DNA of 35,571 bases from Rhizopus sp. PT2906 (taxonomy: Eukaryota; Mucoromycota; Mucoromycetes; Mucorales; Rhizopodaceae): assembly GCA_025529335.1 (NCBI GenBank), contig JAMYHX010000454.1, positions 1 to 35,571 of the forward strand. Direction: 5' to 3'. A model generated the notes under the pieces. It made no database searches, was not told the DNA's origin, and worked only from the letters and a program-made list of their open reading frames with translations. Positions 19,340 to 29,504 of this stretch are shown here, one piece after another. How positions within the stretch are numbered: position 1 is the stretch's first letter; every line of letters starts with the position of its first letter. The position numbers and the translations under genes were made by a program.

Positions 19340-21385
19340 TCTTGCCCTTTCTTGGCTAATACTTGCAAATATTCCAAGTTCGTTACCTTGATTCAAGAAG
19401 TAGTTGACCATATTACTCAACTGGTATACGCTGGCTCCATTTTTGCTAATTACTATTTCTTGGAACTTCTCGAGAATGGTGAAGAACTACCTGTAGTCAC
19501 TCAAATTTGTTTGATAACATATTTTCCATCTTTGATGGCCAAGGAAAGCATGCCCCTGATAGTATCAAGGAGAGCTTCAAGACTTTTTGTGAATCCACTT
19601 CTCTTACTCAACCTGGCTTGTATAAGTATGCAAGTAAAGGATATAGACCATTGTATCATCCATAGCTAAGCAATATGAAACACTGGTCCGTAACTACGTA
19701 TGCTCTACTTATGAAGATCGAACTATCAGACATATTCTTAATGTCTTATCAAAAAAGACCTCTCCTTATGCCTTTGGCGATAGTTTAACAGTCAAACAAC
19801 GCAAGTTTTTAGCAAAACATATCTTTCAACAAAAGATAAATCCCAAGTCTGCCTGGCTATCCACTATTGATCGAACTGAACGACACGAAACCATTGTCAA
19901 TAGCTTTCTTACTTTCTAGTCAAACTACATTGCTTCTAATGATGCTGATGTACCAAGTGAAGCTAATCTGTATGCCAAACCTCAATGCTACATGAAATGG
20001 TTACACTTTATTCAGAAAGAAATGGAACAAAAGAAGTTCATTCAAGATATGAAATCTCAAGATAAAGCATCAAGCAGTCATGTTCATAGAAAGTTACAAG
20101 AATTTCCTTTTGTCAAGAAGTTGAACACAGGCAAGCACAGATCATTAAAGGAAAACACATTGACCGCTATCAATTACAACAAGACTTTGGAAATAACAAG
20201 CAAACTGAAAAACATTGATAAAAAGGATATTGATGCTGTTCAAACCTTTATCAAAACAGTATAAGCAAGAATTCAAGACAAGACCTTCATACCTCTCAAA
20301 TACACTGACCCCCGAGGAACAAGATGCTTGATAGCTTGACCTCACGTTCCAAAAAGTTTGCGTACGTATGCTTACATGGCTTTTCTTTTGGTCTAAACAA
20401 ATGTTGTTATTGTAGAAATGTGATCACTACTGATGGTTATGCTGTATCCTTCATGTTTAAGAAAACTGTCTCCATCCAAGATGAACCTAAAAGAGAACCA
20501 AAGACACCCAAGGATTTTGCTGATATCATTGACGATGCAGAAATTTGGGCTGTTGATCCTGGTATATCAACCATCTTTACTGCAGTTGATTCTACAGAAC
20601 ATGAACGCATTAGAATTATAAGCTTGGAAGAATACTATCATTTATGTGGTTACAATCTTGCTACAAGAAGACGAAAAGAACATCAAGAGTGTCATTTAGA
20701 CGAATTTAAGTATATTGGTGAATTACCTACCTTAAAAACTGCAAACTTGACCTCATTTTTACTAGCTGCTTCTACACGTCTACAAAACTATCAAAGAATC
20801 CATAACTACTATTGTCAAGTTAGATGATGTATCACTCTCTTACATGGTGTGCGCTTTAATAACGCTGCATATGGCATAGCTTTCAAAAGTTAAAGACTTA
20901 TATCAACAAGCAAAAAGGAACTCAAGAGATTGTTAAAAGACTCTTTGACAACAGCAAAAAATATGGCACGTCAAGTACAATTGGCGCTAAAAACCAAAAC
21001 CCAAACAAAAGCAAACATGTACCATTACCTACTGCTGACCTCCCTTCCTCCTCTCAGCAGAAGCGGATTATTAAGTTTGAAAATGGTTTTTTTATTGAGT
21101 ATGAAAGGAAAACGAGCTGCACCTACTAGACGTATTACTGAAGAAATCAAACGAAAATGCAAACAATCCAATGGGGAGACCGAGTTTGTTTATGTTGACG
21201 AGTACTTAACGAGTCAGATATGTAACAAGTGCAAATCCAGACAACTAAATAACATCTCAATTACTGGATCAAAGCGAAGAGTACACTCTGTCCTCAAGTG
21301 TGAATCTTGTGGTACGGTTTGGAATTGCGATATGAACAGTGCATTAAATATATATAGTATCATTGTTTACAAATCAAAAGGCTAA
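19340..21385 (+). pseudogene. Fanzor (eukaryotic TnpB-like RNA-guided nuclease), frameshifted relic
   Basis: Fanzor proteins are eukaryotic relatives of TnpB/Cas12 that cut DNA guided by an RNA from the element. About 650 codons are readable in successive plus-strand frames with stops and shifts near 19510, 19663, 19917, 20262, 20335, 20825 and 20895-21100. The N-terminal part (SKFVTLIQEVVDHITQ, then YKYASKGYRPLY, then KWLHFIQKEM) is helical. The RuvC parts are clear: Asp in IWAVDPGIS (20555), Glu in VYVDEYLTSQICNKC (21200), a four-Cys zinc knuckle (CNKC...CESC) and Asp in WNCDMNSALNIY (21329). Glu placed directly before the zinc knuckle is the rearranged site reported for Fanzors. The TGY/GYAVSFMFKK region before RuvC-I also fits fungal copies. 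It is not translatable as one protein. The element ends and guide-RNA region are not resolved. Confidence 0.88.
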
Positions 21386-21682
21386 CGATGTTCCCTGGAT
21401 TTAATGCGCTGTCTATAACGGCAGTGATTTCCTTAACGCCTGGGTAAGTATAAAGTGAATAAGACATTTTTTATTCATTAGTATTCTAGTTAGTCTCAAC
21501 CTAGTTTTGTTTAATATCATAGAATGTATTATAAGCTTATTCAACCCTCATTTTTATTCATCAATAGTTGTCTATATCACATACTCTTAGTCTCTTAAGT
21601 GAATAAAGTGTAAAAGCGGAGTCAAAGCAAAAATAACCCTTTACATATTTTTCAATAGTTGACTTTTTTTTTTAAACCAGCA
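21386..21682. other. Fanzor 3' flank and UPF2 upstream region
   Basis: About 300 bp between the Fanzor stop and the UPF2 ATG. In active Fanzor loci the guide RNA overlaps or follows the 3' end of the gene, so a relic of it would lie here. A short GC-richer stretch (21388-21445) is the only candidate, and I cannot fold it reliably. The AT-rich remainder, with a T-run just before the ATG, would be the UPF2 promoter. Confidence 0.35.
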
Positions 21683-24600
21683 ATGGACGACACTAAAAAG
21701 AAATTACGACAGCTAAATAAGCTTGCTTGGGAAAAAGAAAAAGGAGGTATGTGTGTGTGTGTTGTATTAATTGAGATAGTATCTTATTATATGACCAGAG
21801 ACACCCAAGAACTTGGACAGCAACATCAAAAAGAACACAGCATTCATCAAGAAATGTAAGACTTCCTTGGGTGCAGACATGAAGACTCAGTTACTGAATG
21901 ACATCAACAAGTTGACGCTCGAGAAATACATTTCAGAAATCGTTGGAAGTGTATTAGAAGGCATGCTCAAGTGTAAAACAAGTGTCGATGTTTCTGCTTG
22001 CGTAGAGGTAAGAACACAAACTTTGGTTGGAAATGGGGTTGATTAAAAAAAACCCCTTTAGGTTATCTCGGCTTTGCATCAACGATTTCCTGATACCTTC
22101 ACTTTGCTCTTGTCTGGTCAATTGAGCAAAAGCTTACAACCGCCCAACAAGCAATATTTAGCCACCCTCTCAGCTGAACAGCGAGAAAAGGAAGAATCGG
22201 CGCGTATCACAAAGCAGAGAACTTACTTGAGAATCGCCTGTGAGCTATGGCTCGTTGGCGTGCTACGCTCGGTGAGTGATGGAAAGTCCGTTCTGGCAGC
22301 CAACATGAATGGAGTCGAGACACATCGTGATGGTGTTGCTGGCTTCGTCAATAACTCAACAAGCGCAACTGTAAGTCAAAGTTCATCAAAGGAATCTCAA
22401 AAGAAGAAGGATGAAGGAGGGTTCATATATAAAATCCTAAAGGATCTCGTAACTATAATTTATCATCATTTACCGTAATTCATAATTAATATGTATGTAT
22501 AGTTATCAAATGATACAGATCACCATGTCAACCTACCACTTGTTGCTTCCTTTCTAAAGAATTACGGTCAAACCATTCTGGGTATTGTCCCTCGTAAACA
22601 AAAGGCCGCAGCAGAACAACACTCAGAATCTGTTACTGTCGATGTTGATCCTGAATCAGTAGTCACACCTGATATTCACGCTCTCTTGATGTCATTGATG
22701 CAGGATTATTACAAGACCATATCGACGCATTTGACCAAGGTGCACAAGGCGATCAAAAAGATGGAACGTCACAATAATGAAATCCTATTTGCTCGAGGTG
22801 AGTTATCAGAAGAGAACAAGCAGCGATTCGAGAAGGCATCCAAGACCTATGAGAAACTATTGAGTCATACTCAAACATTGGCTGACGCCTTGAATGAGGA
22901 AATGCCTGATCTTCCAGAGAATGAAGTAGTGAACAAGCCATCGTCCGGTATGGTATCCAGCAGTGGAAATGCATTTCAGCAAAATGGTGGTGAAAATGTA
23001 GGAGGTCAAGGAGTCTGGGAAGACGACGATGCCCGCAAGTTTTATGAGGATCTCCCTGATCTCAGAATTCTTGTGCCTGATGTCTTTTTGGAAGATCAAC
23101 CTGCAAAAAAGAATGAAGATCAGGATAAGGAACAACAACAACAACCAGAGGAAGAAGAAATTATAGAAAGTGGCAATAATGACGATGTGGATCCATTGGA
23201 AGAAGCAATAGAGTACGTAGGGATAATATGAAATTATAAAAACTAACCCTTAGTACAGAAATGTCGAGGATGCAGCGGGCGAAGAAGATAGTACGATGAA
23301 GCCAACCCAGGCTGCTCAATTGGAGGGATTCTTTGCTCGTTTGCCACAATGTGCTAATCGTGATTTGATTGATGCTGCTGTTGTTGATTTTTGCTACATG
23401 AATAACAAAAATGCAAGGAAGAAGCTAGTCAAGACACTTTTAAAAGTTCAAAGGCAACGGTTGGATCTTTTACCCTACTATTCTCGTTTTATTGCTATTT
23501 TAAACAACTATTTCCCAGATATTGGAGAAATGGTTATTACGGCAGTAAATAATGATATTCTTTACAACAAAAAAGAAAACTCACAGTATTGATTAGTTGA
23601 CATATGAATTTAAAGGCTTACAGCGAAGAAAGAACCAAGATTTGATTGAATCTCGAGTGAAGGTAAGAAGGATTTGTATGTATCTGATATATGCTCATAC
23701 ACGCTCTTTCTATGATTAGAATATTCGTTTCTTATCAGAATTAACAAAATTCAGAGTGACACCTCCTCACACCATATTCTATGCATTCAAGGTAGCTCTT
23801 GATGACTTTACAAGCCATAATATCGATATAGTATGTAATCTACTCGAATGCTGCGGTCGATTCTTGCTGAGATCACCTGATACGAGTGCACGTATGAGCA
23901 CCATGTTGGAAACCGTGATGAGAAAAAAAACTGTACAACATCTCGACAGTCGCTACTCCCTCATGGTCGAAAATGCGTACTACCAAGCGAATCCACCAGA
24001 TAAGCCAGCGGTTCAGATTAAGGAAAGAACGCCCATGGAACTGTATATCCGTAAACTGATTCATGAAGATTTGTGCAAGAAATCACTGGATAAAGTATTA
24101 AAACAACTACGTAAACTACACTGGGAAGATGTCAAGATCCGTCAACTACTTGTTAGAATATTTCAAAAGATTTGGAAGATCAAGTTTAGCAATATTCATC
24201 TTATGGCAATTTTAGCAAGTGGATTAAACAGATATCATTCGGACTTTGGTGTACAAATTGTAGACGGTATTATAGAAGAAATACGTCTAGGCCTTGAAGT
24301 AAGTCATCCAGTGAGGGGGATCTAACACGTAGGACTAATTTTTCTTTGTGTTGGACAGCAAAATATCTTTAAGCATAATCAGAGACGAATTGCAGTCGTA
24401 AAGTATTTAGGAGAGTTATACAACTATCGTATGATTGAGTCACCCTTGATCTTTGACACGCTCTATACGATTGTTACGTTTGGTCATGGTATATGTTTAA
24501 TCAACCCATATGTGTCTATGTGTGCCCTAATTGGTTTATGTAGAATATGGAAGACCAGCAAGAGAAAGATTCTGTCCGATTGATACGCCTAATGACTTTT

Positions 24601-25748
24601 TCCGTATTCGTCTTTGTTGCACGCTACTTGATACATGTGGCATGTGTTTTGACCGAGGAAGCTCGAAAAAGAAACTTGATAACTTTTTGGTATTCTTTCA
24701 GGTAAAAAATTTCGTGTATGGATTAAAAACAGAAGCCTTATATGACATATTAGATGTATGTGCTCAGTAAGTCTAAACCTCCAATGGACATTGACTTTAT
24801 GATTTCGGATACATTCGAAATGCTCCGACCACAATTGACAATCATCCCTACCTACGAACAAGCCAACGAAGCAGTGGATCGTATGTTATTGGAACAATTG
24901 AAGAGCATTCAAGGCGCAGATAAAGTACAGGAGGATGGATTTGACGAAAGCGGAGAAGGATCGGATACCTCGAGTGTAGAAGACGAAGACGAGGAAGCAA
25001 ACCGATTAGACGAAGAGGATGAGGAAGGACAGGATGAACCTCAGAATGCCCCAGCGGAGACGGATGAGGATGACGTGGTTGTACTAAAGAAGAAGCAAGA
25101 GCAGATATCGAGAGAAGATGAAGAAGATTTCGAAAGAGAGTTTAACAAGATGATGACAGATAGTATTGAATCACGTAAATTTGAAAAGAAGACGGCAATG
25201 TTGGATGTACCTATTCCTATGAACCTGAGAGGATCACTTGGTAAGTACACAATGATTTTGTGCATCATCTGAACCCTGACCATGTGTCATCTATAGATCG
25301 TCGTACAGCCGTCAGAGAAAATGAAAAGCCCGAAACGGGAAAGATGGCATTTACCCTGTTGACAAAGAAAGGAAATCGCCAACAGGTAAATATGCATGAA
25401 ATGGAAGCATGCGGCTTTGCTAATGCGAATATTTCATAGACCAAGATTATGGAAATTCCTTCTGATTCTGTCTTGGCAGTGAGCACACGTTCGAAGCAAG
25501 AAGCAGAACGTGAAGAACAAAAGCAGTTGAAACAACTGGTGTTGAATTATGAAGAAAGAGAGGAAGCAGCTGCGAGACAAGGTAAAAAAAAAAAGAGTCA
25601 TGGTATGCATGTGCTGATTTATTATTTACTAGCGGCTGTGGATGAACGTAATAGGATAAAGGGGGCCACTCGTGGAAAGAAGGTACTATATGTAGCAGGT
25701 GGAGCAAGTTTAGCAGGTGGAGGACCTACAGGCAAGTCCAATTGGTAA
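21683..25748 (+). CDS. UPF2: Nonsense-mediated mRNA decay factor UPF2 (1140 aa)
   Basis: Bridges UPF1 and UPF3 in the surveillance of premature stop codons. Thirteen exons: 21683-21746, 21799-22007, 22062-22448, 22503-23212, 23259-23544, 23597-23662, 23720-24298, 24359-24488, 24544-24701, 24754-25240, 25297-25385, 25440-25581 and 25633-25748; introns are 46-60 bp and phases close. Three MIF4G domains follow one another: first LDSNIKKNTAFIKKCKTSLG and on, second FFARLPQCANRDLIDAA and on, third IRKLIHEDLCKKSLDKVL to LLDTCGMCFDRGSSKKKLD. Then come an acidic linker (EDEDEEANRLDEEDEEGQ) and the C-terminal UPF1-binding segment (GKMAFTLLTKKGNRQQ, IPSDSVLAV). The length is near the fungal norm (about 1050-1150). 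Introns with in-frame stops are frequent, so mis-spliced UPF2 mRNA would itself be an NMD target. Confidence 0.96.
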
Positions 25749-26571
25749 CCCTACATATAGTAAGCAACTTTTTTTTTTCTTGATGCAAAGGTAATAGCTC
25801 AAGGTGTGCAAAAGTAATCAAGACTAATACAATATTCATAGTGACATACTTTCAAGCGTGTGTCCCACTATTTGAAATCATCAGTCTTTTGGGAAACAAT
25901 TATCCAATTGAACACAAGTGGCATTTGTTTGAAGAAAGGCTATTGTCGATCATTTCTCTTTTTTTTTTTTTTCTATTTTTCTTTTCTTATTCTTTGCACA
26001 CTGCTTCTTTTATGTGTGCGTGTATGTGTTTATGTGCCTGTAGCATTCATTAGACTCACATATGACCTCACATATCTATATATACTCTCACACAAATATA
26101 TTTAAAACTTATACATTTATAATAAATATGCTGCTAGTTTTAGTTTCCTATTGGTGTAAGTTTGTATTACCTTTCTTATTGTGTGTATATTCTGTATAAG
26201 GAGCAAATTGAATTTAACATGAGTAGAACAAGATGTTCTAGTATGGCAATGGTTGTAACCAATATGGGCACTTTAGCAAACCATATTGCTTGGAAGGGGG
26301 TCATATTAACATTTGGCAAACGTTGCACTAGATCAGATTTGCTTGGGATACATACAAAAGTGAATACATGTTCTTTTAGAAACAGGTTTATAAAAGAAGC
26401 AAACATTCTAAAAGCAATTTTGATGTTACATTTTTTCAGGATAAATGTTGTATATATCTTGATTTGGATCATCGTCAACACCCTTCTTTGTGCTCATTTT
26501 TTATTAAATAGAAATGGTTGGCTATAGACTTTTTTAATTATCTAGTGACAATACTACAGATAATACAACTG
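25749..26571. other. UPF2 3' flank; no gene seen
   Basis: AT-rich sequence with long T runs. Overlapping frames on both strands between 26160 and 26530 are hydrophobic and of low complexity, and I judge them chance. UPF2 transcript termination and polyadenylation presumably fall in the first 400 bp. Confidence 0.5.
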
Positions 26572-26840
26572 TCAATATGAGTAACCATGACTCTGAATTG
26601 TTTTCAAAGGTTCTTTATTATTACTCGTCAATAATAAGCCTACGTTGCAAATTATAAATCCATTTGACTTTTTCATTCACGAAAAAAAAAAAAGCTATAA
26701 ACGGTTGACAATATATAGTGTTTACATACCATGCGATCAGGAATATCCGATGCAACATTAACCACGTTGCTGTACCTGTTGACATGAGTAATTAAATGCA
26801 ACCAACGATTAAAGGAATCGAGCTGAAACCAATGCAACAT
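26572..26840 (-). CDS. Candidate small spliced gene or exon pair, about 68 aa
   Basis: A first exon 26840-26730 (37 codons, MLHWFQLDSFNRWLHLITHV then NRYSNVVNVASDIPDRM) has a clear protein-like sequence and ends exactly at a GTATGT donor. A 62-bp intron with a long T-rich tract ends at AAAAAG, and a second exon 26667-26572 closes with TGA. In another frame the second exon would read VKWIYNLQRRLIIDE, which looks more protein-like but does not fit the splice phase. A TTTTTAG just upstream of the ATG could be a further 3' splice site, so more exons may exist. I recognise no family. Confidence 0.3.
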
Positions 26841-27447
26841 TGTGTACACAATATGCTAAAAAGTTATAGAAAGTAAGCTGAGTACAATTAAATTGCCCCC
26901 AATTTTGGGTGGAGGTGAATAAAGAGGAAATGACCAATGAGACTACAAATTATACGTATCCTATTGCTCTTTTACAAGGTTATGAAGGGATATGAGTGTT
27001 GTTGATGTTGATTTCTTACTACAAGAGAAATCACGCAAAGTTAAAAGGTTTGTTGCAATGTTTGTCGAGAACGCTCTTCTTTCAAAAGAGACCTTGGTTC
27101 AGTCAGGTGCGACTTGAGTGTCCGCAAGCAGAGTGTGAACGTGCATTGATGTACTTTCCTTTTTTTTTTCTCTTTTGTATTCACATTGGCTTGGCAACAA
27201 CATCTAAAAAAAGAAAATTAAATTTTCTGGATTTCAAGTATATGGACAAAAAGGCAATTTGGCTCCCTTATTCTGAGGCGTAATACAAACCACGTTTTTT
27301 AATATAATGACGATCAATGCGTTCATTACACAAGATCTCGACTATAAATCAGACAGGGCATCCCTTTGGTGTAGATCCTCTCTCTTTCTTTCTCTCAATT
27401 CTTCTTTTTCATATCTCTTTTGCCCATTCCCTCAGCTTCACGTTATC
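26841..27447 (+). promoter_or_regulatory. Upstream region of the zinc-finger gene
   Basis: A TATAAAT at 27343-27349 lies about 100 bp before the chosen ATG and is followed by a CT-rich patch (27377-27420), a common initiator arrangement in fungi. The remaining sequence has no supported gene; a plus-strand frame at 26996-27283 contains a T-run-encoded Phe stretch and looks like chance. Confidence 0.45.
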
Positions 27448-27968
27448 ATGGCAAACACCAACTATTTATCTGTAACTAATTCAAAAGGAAGGCAAATCAA
27501 CCTGTTGAATGATGACGTGAAAGAAGAAAAGAAGAAGCGTAAGCATCATTGCACAGAATGCCAAAAAAGCTTTACCACAAGGTAACTTGTCCAATCCTCA
27601 AGAAAAACATAGAATGCTCATACCCAATCTTTAGTGGTCATCTAGCTAGACATTTTAGAATTCATACAGGTGAAAAGAACTTTTACTGTCTATATCCAGG
27701 GTGCCCAAGTAGATTCTCACGACAAGATAATATGATGCAGCATTATAGAACACACTTGTCAACTAAATCAAAAAGAAACAGATACAACAACTATTATCGA
27801 GATCAATATTATCCTCCACCTCGTCCAGTCTTACTACCACCCATGTCACCAACTTTTGATTACCCAAAACCCTTTCTATTCCATTCTGATTTTATATACG
27901 CTAAACCCAATTTGGGTATTGACTATCCAGCAGATCCTATTACAAGATATCTCTACAAGACCGATTAA
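27448..27968 (+). CDS. Small C2H2 zinc-finger protein, probable transcription factor (155 aa)
   Basis: Exons 27448-27581 and 27635-27968 flank a 53-bp intron (phase 2) that splits the first finger. The product has a basic leader (KEEKKKRKHH, a likely nuclear signal) and two adjacent C2H2 fingers at about residues 36-88. Finger one is CTECQKSFTTSGHLARHFRIH; its split halves are CTECQKSFTT and SGHLARHFRIH. Finger two is CLYPGCPSRFSRQDNMMQHY then RTH, with a TGEKN linker between the fingers. Paired fingers with FSRQDNMMQHYRTH resemble fungal stress and carbon regulators (Msn2/Rsv/Adr1 type). A Pro/Tyr-rich tail follows. I chose the ATG at 27448 because it lies downstream of the TATA box; an in-frame ATG at 27307 precedes that box. 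The target genes are unknown. Confidence 0.82.
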
Positions 27969-28270
27969 GAACTGTATATTAAGCACATGATTTATGTCGC
28001 ACGAATCTAAATCTATTCTGTATATGAACAATGCTATTTTTTATTTTTATATATTTTACACATATATCTTTACATAACTTTATGCCATTTATAAATAAAA
28101 TTTATGTATACAATGTTTTCCCTTTAACTTAATTTAGTCCCATGTTCCTTGCCAATTCTCGAAAAGAACAACAAATAAGTGTGTTATGCTTCAATGGGAT
28201 TTAAAATCTTTATTTTGTAATATATGCACAATGTCATTCTATAATGTATATTGTATGCTTTTTTTTTTTA
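27969..28270. other. Convergent 3' flanks of the zinc-finger and La genes
   Basis: About 300 bp of AT-rich sequence between two genes that point at each other. AATAAA-like motifs occur on the plus strand (ATAAATAAA at about 28090). Nothing else is seen. Confidence 0.5.
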
Positions 28271-29416
28271 TTATTTCTCTGCGGTCTTTACTTCGACCAC
28301 TTCTCGAGGACGCTTATTGCTATCATCTTGTTGCCTTTCCTGAGGTCTCTTCTTTCCTCTGAATCCATGACCACCTCTGCCACCTTTGCCATGACGATGC
28401 TTCACTTTATCTTGACATTCAAGAAAATGCTTTCTTGCTTCAGCACTACACAACATAAACTGGATACCTTCCGCATTCTGTTCTCCCAGCTTACTCAAAA
28501 ATTCCTCAGGTGTGATTTCAAAAATCTCGAGCACGCCTGATCCAGCTTCCTTTAACTTTTCCACGCGACCAACAGGTGTGATTGCCTTGACGATCTGTTT
28601 GATATCCGAGAACTGTGTGTCTTTTGCATTCTTGTACTCGATCAAGTATCGGTGACGCTTCTTCGTTTCCTTAAACTCGAATTCCTGATCTTGATACTTT
28701 TCACGCTTCTTCATGTCAACATAATCGCCCTTGATCATCGTCAAGAGTTCCTTACCATCATACTCTGTTGCCTCGGCAACAACACGTTCGGCAATTTCTT
28801 GACTTTCGAATTCAACAAAGATACTGCCTTTGAACTTTCCTTCGTACTTCTTATCACCTTCACGACGGAACTTGAGAGACAAGACGCGTCCAAATTTACC
28901 ATAAAATTCTTTCAAGTCCTTTTCACTTGGTTCTTTATCCACCGAGAATCCTTTCTGCAAAAATAAACTTCAATTTCTTTTTAACACTATTCATATTCTT
29001 TCTTACAGCATAAATAGATCGATGGTTCAAACTTTCGATATGATTTTTAATCTTTTCTTCATTCTTTGATTGCTTTTCATCCTTTTCTTCTTCCTTTTTT
29101 GGCTCTTCAACCTTCTTTATGCAACGTAAATGAGTCTTGGCTTCGTTGATCTCAAAGTCCTCGGGTGAGATAGAGACTGCTTTCTCAAATACAGAGAGAT
29201 CGCCTTCGATGATCTGTTTGAATCGCTTAATCAAGCCCATCTTCTTTATAGGAACCCCTATAAACAAAAGTTTATAACTTTGCTTGACTTCAATATATGA
29301 TTCGTACACCCTTCAGGATCTTTTTCAACAAGTTCTCTGAAAAAGTTATCCTTTTTCAAGTTTTCAGAATCAAATATCTCATGAAGCTGTTGATTCACCT
29401 GTTCTTCTTTTGACAT
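28271..29416 (-). CDS. LHP1: La protein, RNA polymerase III transcript chaperone (347 aa)
   Basis: Binds the 3' oligo-U end of new tRNA precursors and other Pol III transcripts in the nucleus. Exons: 29416-29308, 29257-29007 and 28954-28271; introns are 50 and 52 bp. Residues 1-90 form the La motif (FFRELVEKDPEGWVPIKKM with a Trp codon split by intron 1, then SPEDFEINEAKTHLRC). RRM1 begins at RSIYAKGFSVDKEPSEKDL (about 118). A C-terminal atypical RRM follows (FSDIKQIVKAITPVGRVEKL, IQFMLCSAEARKHFLE). The Gly/Arg/Lys-rich tail (KHRHGKGGRGGHGFRGKKR) is a probable nuclear and RNA-binding signal. The domain order equals human La (408 aa), so this is La itself rather than a LARP. The gene starts only 88 bp downstream of the ISWI stop codon, on the same strand. 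Confidence 0.95.
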
Positions 29417-29504
29417 TTTTAAAAGGTATAAAAAATTTTTTATTAAGAAACTCAGTATGAAAAAGAGACCAGAGTGATAAATTAAGCTTTTTTCTATTAT
29501 TTTT

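Noticed and set aside
26162..26527. ORFs of about 100-120 codons on both strands
   Set aside because: Low-complexity hydrophobic sequence in an AT-rich 3' flank, with no domain or splice context.
28652..28966. 104-codon plus-strand ORF
   Set aside because: Entirely antisense to the well-supported La coding exon.
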